Assembly (NCBI GenBank): GCA_018066825.1
Contig: JAGPVU010000174.1
Coordinates: 1-18,595 of the forward strand
Source: Cycloclasticus sp.
GTDB taxonomy: Bacteria; Pseudomonadota; Gammaproteobacteria; Methylococcales; Cycloclasticaceae
Length of the DNA stretch: 18,595 nt
Reading direction: 5' to 3'
Shown: positions 14,111-18,595 of the stretch, in pieces
How positions within the stretch are numbered: the stretch's first letter is position 1
How the letters are laid out: each line of letters starts with the position of its first letter
Program-made: the position numbers and the translations under genes
The notes under the pieces: generated by a model
What the model was told of the DNA's origin: nothing
What the model saw: only the letters and a program-made list of their open reading frames with translations
The model's database searches: none

Positions 14111-14700
14111 TAAGCAACGATTTCGAATAATTTTACCACCCGCTGTACGCCGCCTACGCGTCTGATTGTTTCAATAACAGGACTGACTTCATGCTGTTTT
14201 AATAAGCCCATTAAATACACCACGCCATTCTCAGTGACGACCTTTACACGGGTGGGGTCAAATCCTTTGATGTGACTAACATTAAATAACGCGACCTTCG
14301 ACTTACTGGTGATTAAACTATCGCTACTGCGAGACACAAGCGAGCTGGGGGCGGCGATTATGATTTCGTTATGAACTTTTGCTACTTTTGGGATGCGGCT
14401 GACGCGTTGAATAATGTCCTGACGTAATTGTTCAGTTGGGGCTTCACCGGTCAATAACACCAAACCATTGTAACTGGTTGCATTAACGTGGGTGTTTAGC
14501 CTTATTGTTTTAACGCCATAAAATATATTAAGGGCTTTAAGTTCAATGGATTGGTCATCAATAACGGTACCGGCGGATCGCCTGTCGTGAACAACGGCAA
14601 CGCCCGTTGTAGCAGCTCCTCCGACTGCAACTGCAGCGCAGCCCGTCAGTAAAGTAATAATTAACGCGCTGACGGGTAGTAATAAATAAGAGGTTTTCAT
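14110..14700 (-). CDS. dolP: Dual-BON-domain outer-membrane lipoprotein DolP
   Basis: This 196-residue lipoprotein (E. coli DolP 191) has a signal peptide ending in the lipobox LLTGC, so C21 would be lipidated after LspA cleavage. BON domain 1 (about 48-116) contains NATSYNGLVLLTGEAP. BON domain 2 (about 125-195) contains VKVVTENGVVYLMGLL and RVGGVQRVVKLFEIV. DolP (YraP) binds anionic phospholipid and supports outer-membrane integrity and BAM function. In the stretch matching E. coli NDTWITTKV this protein reads SDSLITSKS, so the tryptophan implicated in lipid contact is leucine. It lies 5 bases after gmhA and overlaps the FAD dehydrogenase start by one base. The order lpoA-yraN-diaA-dolP is that of E. 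coli. No clear ribosome site is seen before the ATG. Confidence 0.93.
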   Translation of the reverse strand: MKTSYLLLPVSALIITLLTGCAAVAVGGAATTGVAVVHDRRSAGTVIDDQSIELKALNIFYGVKTIRLNTHVNATSYNGLVLLTGEAPTEQLRQDIIQRVSRIPKVAKVHNEIIIAAPSSLVSRSSDSLITSKSKVALFNVSHIKGFDPTRVKVVTENGVVYLMGLLKQHEVSPVIETIRRVGGVQRVVKLFEIVA

Positions 14701-14705
14701 AAGGT

Positions 14706-15296
14706 TTATCCAAATAATTGACAGTCAATAAGGTCGCATAAGCAGTGTGTAATCACGAGGTGAACTTCTTGAATACGAGCGGTAGAGGTGGAGGGTACTC
14801 TTAATTCAATATCATTGTCAGCCATTAACGATAAAGCTGAGACTTTGCCACCGTCTTTGCCGGAAACGAGGATCACAATCATGTCCCTATCGTGGGCGGC
14901 TTTAATCGCCTCGACGATATTTTCAGAGTTACCACTCGTGGAATAGGCTAATAGAACATCACCGGACTGACCTAAGGCGCGAATTTGTTTGGAAAAAACT
15001 TGGTCGTATGAATAGTCGTTGGCAATTGAGGTGATCGTCGAGGTGTCGGTGCTAAGTGCAATAGCGGGCAGACTGGGGCGTTCGCGTTCAAAACGATTAA
15101 GCATTTCGGATGAAAAATGTTGCGCATCGCCAGCAGAACCGCCATTACCACAAGTTAAAACCTTACCATTATTGAGTAGGCTTTGAACAATGCCTTGTGC
15201 TGCAGCTTCTATTTGAGGAGGTAACAACTCCAAACTATCGTGTTTAACTTGAATGCTATCGTTAAAGTGCTGGTGTATTTTCTCTTGTAAACTCAT
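14706..15296 (-). CDS. gmhA: SIS-domain phosphoheptose isomerase / DiaA-like protein
   Basis: This 196-residue single-SIS-domain protein occupies the diaA slot of the E. coli yraN-diaA-dolP order. Length, ERERPSLPAIAL and the C-terminal RIQEVHLVITHCLCDLID look like E. coli DiaA, the DnaA-binding initiation factor. Yet it keeps the isomerase site of GmhA: CGNGGSAGDAQHF with H60 and E64 (E. coli DiaA has Ser at the latter position), D94, STSGNS (119-124), Q176 and H179. GmhA converts sedoheptulose 7-phosphate to glycero-manno-heptose 7-phosphate for LPS core synthesis and works as a tetramer. The close Pseudomonas homologue in this position is called GmhA, so that name is preferred; a dual or DnaA-related role is possible. 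Only one base separates the yraN stop from its ATG. Confidence 0.88.
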   Translation of the reverse strand: MSLQEKIHQHFNDSIQVKHDSLELLPPQIEAAAQGIVQSLLNNGKVLTCGNGGSAGDAQHFSSEMLNRFERERPSLPAIALSTDTSTITSIANDYSYDQVFSKQIRALGQSGDVLLAYSTSGNSENIVEAIKAAHDRDMIVILVSGKDGGKVSALSLMADNDIELRVPSTSTARIQEVHLVITHCLCDLIDCQLFG

Positions 15297-15297
15297 A

Positions 15298-15666
15298 TTA
15301 GAACTCGTCGAATGCGTTAGTTAGCCATTGTATCTCATGCCGACTTTTGTTGGGCGAAATTGCGACCACATCAAAACGAAAGTCATTTCGCCCAGAGCTT
15401 TTCGCTATATAGTGTTGGGCGCACTTTATAAGTTTACTGCGTTTATGGTAATCAATGGAATCTAGCGCACCACCGAAATTTTTAGACGAACGTAAGCGAA
15501 CCTCTACAAACGCAATGAACGTGTCATCCTGCATAATTAAGTCAATTTCACCAAAACGGTTACGGTAATTTTTTTGCAGTAGCTTTAAGCCCCGTTGACG
15601 CAAAAAATCAAGTGCTATTTCTTCACCTATCAGACCAAGGGCATTGGGGTCTGACGGGGGGGTCAT
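15298..15666 (-). CDS. yraN: UPF0102 family nuclease-like protein YraN
   Basis: This is a 122-residue member of the UPF0102/YraN family, with a fold related to Holliday-junction resolvases and restriction-type nucleases. Key motifs are GLIGEEIALDFL (11-22), GEIDLI (39-44), FVEVRLR (53-59) and RFDVVAI (97-103). E40/D42 and E55-V-R match the metal-binding D/E...ExK-like core, with Arg in the usual Lys position, as in many family members. The cellular role is not settled. The start ATG overlaps the lpoA stop in an ATGA (15663-15666), and gmhA starts after one base, so translation is coupled on both sides. It is probably cytoplasmic, since no signal or membrane segment is seen. Confidence 0.93.
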   Translation of the reverse strand: MTPPSDPNALGLIGEEIALDFLRQRGLKLLQKNYRNRFGEIDLIMQDDTFIAFVEVRLRSSKNFGGALDSIDYHKRSKLIKCAQHYIAKSSGRNDFRFDVVAISPNKSRHEIQWLTNAFDEF

Positions 15667-17612
15667 TGCAGGGCTTGAGTGTTATTGGAAGTGGCTTTCT
15701 CAATGGGCTTAATGGGCGCTGATAGTTGAGAGGCGCGTTGAAGGTGGGGTGCAAGGCCAGTCGACTTAATCTTGCCTCGATTAAAATAACCACAGCTAAG
15801 CTGTCGGTTCACAAGCCCAGAACGGGGGATCGATAATAAGCCTGTTTTGCCCTTAAAGCGCGAAAAGGTATTGCCGTGTAAGCGGTCTAAATGAGGGGTT
15901 AGTTGATATGCATCATAGCCAAAGGCCATTAAACGCACGTGTGAACCGTGGGCTTTAGGCCAACGTTTTGACGCCTTATCTAAATTAGCCTCTTGATAAT
16001 TTTCAGGCTCCATTAACCACGGCATAGCGCAGAAGGAAATACCATCTAGGTCACGATTTAATACAGTGTTAGTCTCGCCTTCATAAAGGTTTGATGTGCT
16101 AAAAACTGCCAAGTCGGCAGCACGGTGAAAGCGTAACTGGGGTTTGATTAGGCGACCCTCGCGAGGCGAGGCTAATAGAAAAATAAAATCTGCGTCTTGG
16201 CGTCGCCTTTCTTCAAAGTGTAGATTTAAGTTGAGACGTCGGCGAAGCTGGCTAAACCGGTTATGGCTTTCGTCTAACTGTAAGAGATTTTTGATGGCGG
16301 TGGAGTAGTCAACTTGTTCCGGGTCGTAGGTTTGTAGCCCGACGATCTCACCACCTAATTGTTGCCAGGTGTGCGAAAAATGGCTGGCTAAACGTTCGCC
16401 ATAACTTGACTGAGGGCTCAGAATAAGTGCTTTTTCAAGGCCTTTTAACCAGGCGAGGCTGAGCACCTGAGTGACATCTTCTTCAGGCGCTAAAGAAAAC
16501 TCGTAATAGTTTGTTTGATCGGTAAGTTCGCTTTTATTCAAACTGATTACAGGGATAGAGCGCTCAGCTAGCGAGGCAATTTCGGCTGCCTTACTCTTAT
16601 CCAATGGGCCAATAATGACATTCATACCGTCTGATATTGCTTGTGTATAAAGTAAGTCAATAGAATCAGTGCTAGTATCATAAAAGGTGATGTCAGGCTG
16701 CCAACGAGAAGCCATTGAATACGCGGCAGCAATAATCCCTTGCCGAATACTATGAGCAGCGCTCGAAAAAGGGCCATTCAGTGGTAAAAATACGCCGACC
16801 TTCTGTGGTGTTATAAAGTCTTTTAGGCTTCGTTCGGCGAGGGTGGATAAGAATGCACTATTTGCTGTATGTGATGGGTATTGGGTTTGCCAGCTAAGAA
16901 TTTCTGGGCTCGTTAAATCAACCGTGTTGTGCTGCTTTAAGGTTGTCGCAAGATCTATCCAGCCTGATAAATTGCTATCAGCGCTGGGGCGCATAAAACT
17001 TAAGGCCTGTTCCGATAGAAGTGATAGGGTATCAAGTAGTCTTGATTGGTTGGTTAATTTATCGCTGGGTTGATGTATCAGCGCATCAAGAATAACCCTT
17101 TCGCGCGCGCTCTCAATTAAGTTGCCAGCTTGAAAAAAAGTATCACTACTCAAGGTATGCAGACGGATACGTTGTTCATTGTTGAGTTGGGGTTCATCAA
17201 GGCGGGTCAATAATTCAATGGTTAGTTCGGTTTTACCTTGCTGGAGCAATAGTTGGGCGAGCATGAACTGCTGTTCAGTATTTAGCTTGTCAGCGAGGTC
17301 AACTAAGGTATGGGTCAATGCAATAGCTGTTTCAATTTGCCCCGCTTGCGTATAAGCGTTGATGGCGCTTATTAAAAACTCACCTTTCTGTGATCCTGTG
17401 CTGACGTTGGCCAGTTGAACGAATAATTGTGCTGCTAAGGTAAACTGTTGCTGGGATAATGCCGCTTGGGCTTGATCAAGCAATGGGTTAGACTGGGCAG
17501 TCAACGCCTTTGGCGTGGTTTGAGTTGAGGCGCAATTTAGCAAGCTGAATGCGATAATGACAATTAAGCCGAGTTTTAAAGTGGCCGATAAGCTATGTTT
17601 GAAATAATTCAT
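15663..17612 (-). CDS. lpoA: Outer-membrane lipoprotein LpoA, activator of PBP1A
   Basis: LpoA is a lipoprotein that reaches from the outer membrane through peptidoglycan to stimulate the synthase PBP1A. The 649-residue protein has an N-terminal hydrophobic segment and lipobox LLNC with C27 as the lipidated residue. A TPR-like helical domain rich in Gln and Leu follows (about 43-260), then a periplasmic-binding-protein-like domain from about 271 (VGVFLPLNGPFSSAA, DGMNVIIGPLDKS, FIFLLASPREGRLIKPQLRFH, DGISFCAMPWL) to about 600, and a low-complexity tail. This matches the E. coli LpoA (YraM) plan and length. It heads the operon lpoA-yraN-gmhA-dolP-FAD dehydrogenase and is divergent from rsmI, as in E. 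coli. No good Shine-Dalgarno precedes the ATG; the start rests on the signal peptide. Confidence 0.94.
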   Translation of the reverse strand: MNYFKHSLSATLKLGLIVIIAFSLLNCASTQTTPKALTAQSNPLLDQAQAALSQQQFTLAAQLFVQLANVSTGSQKGEFLISAINAYTQAGQIETAIALTHTLVDLADKLNTEQQFMLAQLLLQQGKTELTIELLTRLDEPQLNNEQRIRLHTLSSDTFFQAGNLIESARERVILDALIHQPSDKLTNQSRLLDTLSLLSEQALSFMRPSADSNLSGWIDLATTLKQHNTVDLTSPEILSWQTQYPSHTANSAFLSTLAERSLKDFITPQKVGVFLPLNGPFSSAAHSIRQGIIAAAYSMASRWQPDITFYDTSTDSIDLLYTQAISDGMNVIIGPLDKSKAAEIASLAERSIPVISLNKSELTDQTNYYEFSLAPEEDVTQVLSLAWLKGLEKALILSPQSSYGERLASHFSHTWQQLGGEIVGLQTYDPEQVDYSTAIKNLLQLDESHNRFSQLRRRLNLNLHFEERRRQDADFIFLLASPREGRLIKPQLRFHRAADLAVFSTSNLYEGETNTVLNRDLDGISFCAMPWLMEPENYQEANLDKASKRWPKAHGSHVRLMAFGYDAYQLTPHLDRLHGNTFSRFKGKTGLLSIPRSGLVNRQLSCGYFNRGKIKSTGLAPHLQRASQLSAPIKPIEKATSNNTQALQ

Positions 17613-17680
17613 AAACGAACTGTATATACCGCGTATTTAAAAAATGATTGTTCTATTGCCCAGTATCTTTTCCAAGCTCA
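17613..17680. promoter_or_regulatory. Divergent lpoA/rsmI intergenic region
   Basis: This AT-rich 68-base gap must hold the start signals of both the lpoA operon (left) and rsmI (right). TATATAC around 17622-17628 could serve as a -10 box for lpoA, but no good -35 partner stands at the right distance on either strand. I see no convincing operator or hairpin. Confidence 0.3.
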
Positions 17681-18550
17681 ATGATGTCAAACCTTAACGC
17701 GATTCTTTACGTGGTGGCGACGCCTATTGGCAATTTGGCCGATATCAGTTTACGGGCGCTTGAGGTTCTTAAGACCGTGGATGTTATTGCAGCTGAAGAT
17801 ACGCGCAACAGCAAAGTCTTATTGAATCATTATTCGATTGCTACGCCTATGACGTCGTATCACGATCACAATGAAGACAGTAAAAGCATTCAATTGATAG
17901 AGCGGCTGGCACAAGGTCAATCGATCGCCTTAATTTCCGATGCCGGTACACCGCTGATTAATGACCCGGGTTATTCTTTGGTCGAAAAAGTAAGTCAAGC
18001 CGGCTATAAAGTTGTACCTATTCCCGGCTCATGTGCCTTGATCGCCGCTCTTAGTGTAGCAGGCGTGGCGACGGATAAGTTTAGCTTTGAAGGTTTTTTG
18101 CCACGAACGTCTGGCGCACGCAAAGCAATATTTGAATCCTATTTAAATTACACTGGAACACTGGTTTTTTACGAGTCTAGTCACCGAATCTTAAAGTGTT
18201 TAGACGATGCTCTGGCTGTTTATGATCCAAGCCATACGATAGCAATCGCTCGGGAGCTCACAAAAACGTTTGAAACAGTTGTGCGTGGTCCTCTTGAAGA
18301 GATTCATCGACTCGTTAACGAAGATAGCAATATGCAGCGTGGTGAATTTGTTGTGCTGATTGAAGGGGTTGATAAAAAACGGCGAAAGGACAGTGACTTA
18401 TCAGAACAAGACATGCAAATCCTGGAAGTGCTTCTGAGCGAATGTTCGGTTAAAACCGCAGTAAAACTGGCAATGCAATTGACGGGACAAGGCAAAAAAA
18501 TCTTGTATCAGGCGGCCTTGCAGTTAAATGCCGATAATGAGTCGAATTAA
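17681..18550 (+). CDS. rsmI: 16S rRNA (cytidine-1402-2'-O)-methyltransferase RsmI
   Basis: RsmI methylates the ribose of C1402 in the 16S rRNA decoding centre using S-adenosylmethionine. This protein has 289 residues (E. coli 286) and the tetrapyrrole-methylase fold: VVATPIGNLADIS (11-23), AAEDTR (37-42), HDHNE (61-65), SDAGTPLINDPG (86-97), the P-loop-like PIPGSCALIAALSVAG (113-128), FEGFLPR, FYESSHRI (163-170) and ARELTKTFETV (190-200). The C-terminal helical extension (about 240-285) is typical. A TTG-initiated frame reaches back to 17648, but those extra residues are unlike homologues. ATG 17681 or the adjacent 17684 begins at the normal point; neither has a clear ribosome site. The gene is divergent from lpoA, as in E. 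coli and Pseudomonas. Confidence 0.95.
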   Translation: MMSNLNAILYVVATPIGNLADISLRALEVLKTVDVIAAEDTRNSKVLLNHYSIATPMTSYHDHNEDSKSIQLIERLAQGQSIALISDAGTPLINDPGYSLVEKVSQAGYKVVPIPGSCALIAALSVAGVATDKFSFEGFLPRTSGARKAIFESYLNYTGTLVFYESSHRILKCLDDALAVYDPSHTIAIARELTKTFETVVRGPLEEIHRLVNEDSNMQRGEFVVLIEGVDKKRRKDSDLSEQDMQILEVLLSECSVKTAVKLAMQLTGQGKKILYQAALQLNADNESN

Positions 18551-18595
18551 CGTATTAATGAATTGCTCATCCGAGCGTTAGTTTGTACACTGCAC
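18551..18595. other. Non-coding tail after rsmI, cut by the window edge
   Basis: These last 45 bases contain no frame and no terminator hairpin. In Pseudomonas the RNase P RNA gene (rnpB) follows rsmI, and a TTGTAC near the edge could be a -35 box for it, but no recognisable rnpB sequence is inside the window. Confidence 0.25.

Noticed and set aside
17648..17680. TTG-initiated extension of rsmI
   Set aside because: It adds 11 residues (MFYCPVSFPSS) with no homologue match and no ribosome site; ATG 17681/17684 fits the family start.
1..18595. Search for defence, mobile, CRISPR, tRNA or biosynthetic islands
   Set aside because: Every long frame is explained by core housekeeping or envelope genes, gaps are short, and no direct repeats, integrase or transposase motifs were seen.

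Overview
The window is 18.6 kb of tightly packed chromosomal DNA from a gammaproteobacterium with a moderate, slightly AT-leaning composition (judged by eye). Gene content and order match core blocks known from Pseudomonas and E. coli: rpmA-obg-proB, rpsT/murJ-ribF-ileS-lspA, ampD/DUF1631/nadC, and the lpoA-yraN-gmhA(diaA)-dolP cluster divergent from rsmI. The mix of Pseudomonas-like synteny and lower GC would suit a marine member of the Thiotrichales/Piscirickettsiaceae type, but that placement is a guess. There is no tRNA, rRNA, CRISPR, insertion sequence, integrase or phage gene, and no gene-free stretch above 300 bases. The longest gap, about 200 bases, lies between rpsT and murJ.

Region 1 (1-2620): the 3' end of rpmA (L27) and its terminator, then the ribosome-assembly GTPase obg and proB (glutamate 5-kinase, proline synthesis). 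A hairpin usable from both sides separates proB from the convergent rpsT. Region 2 (2635-8897): rpsT (S20, UUG start) runs leftward. Divergently, murJ (lipid II flippase), ribF (FMN/FAD synthesis), ileS and lspA (signal peptidase II) form a compact operon. Where many relatives continue with fkpB-ispH, this genome stops: lspA overlaps the end of the convergent ampD by 18 bases.

Region 3 (8880-12721): ampD (muropeptide-recycling amidase) runs leftward. A large uncharacterised DUF1631 protein and nadC (NAD synthesis) run rightward. The short divergent gap before DUF1631 holds a candidate promoter with a CRP-type dyad near the position of a class II activator site.

Region 4 (12731-18595): a leftward, translationally coupled five-gene operon encodes LpoA (outer-membrane activator of PBP1A), YraN (UPF0102 nuclease-like), a GmhA/DiaA-type SIS protein, DolP (dual-BON lipoprotein) and, unusually, a GlcD/LDHD-type FAD-linked 2-hydroxyacid dehydrogenase. 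Divergent from lpoA is rsmI (16S rRNA C1402 2'-O-methyltransferase).

The recurring theme is cell-envelope and peptidoglycan upkeep: MurJ exports the precursor, LspA matures lipoproteins (LpoA and DolP carry lipoboxes), LpoA activates the synthase, AmpD recycles wall fragments, DolP maintains the outer membrane, and GmhA feeds LPS heptose. No defence system or obviously new system is visible. The best leads are the DUF1631 gene and its candidate activator site, the FAD dehydrogenase inside the lpoA-dolP operon, a GmhA-like active site in the diaA position, and a likely CTG start for murJ.
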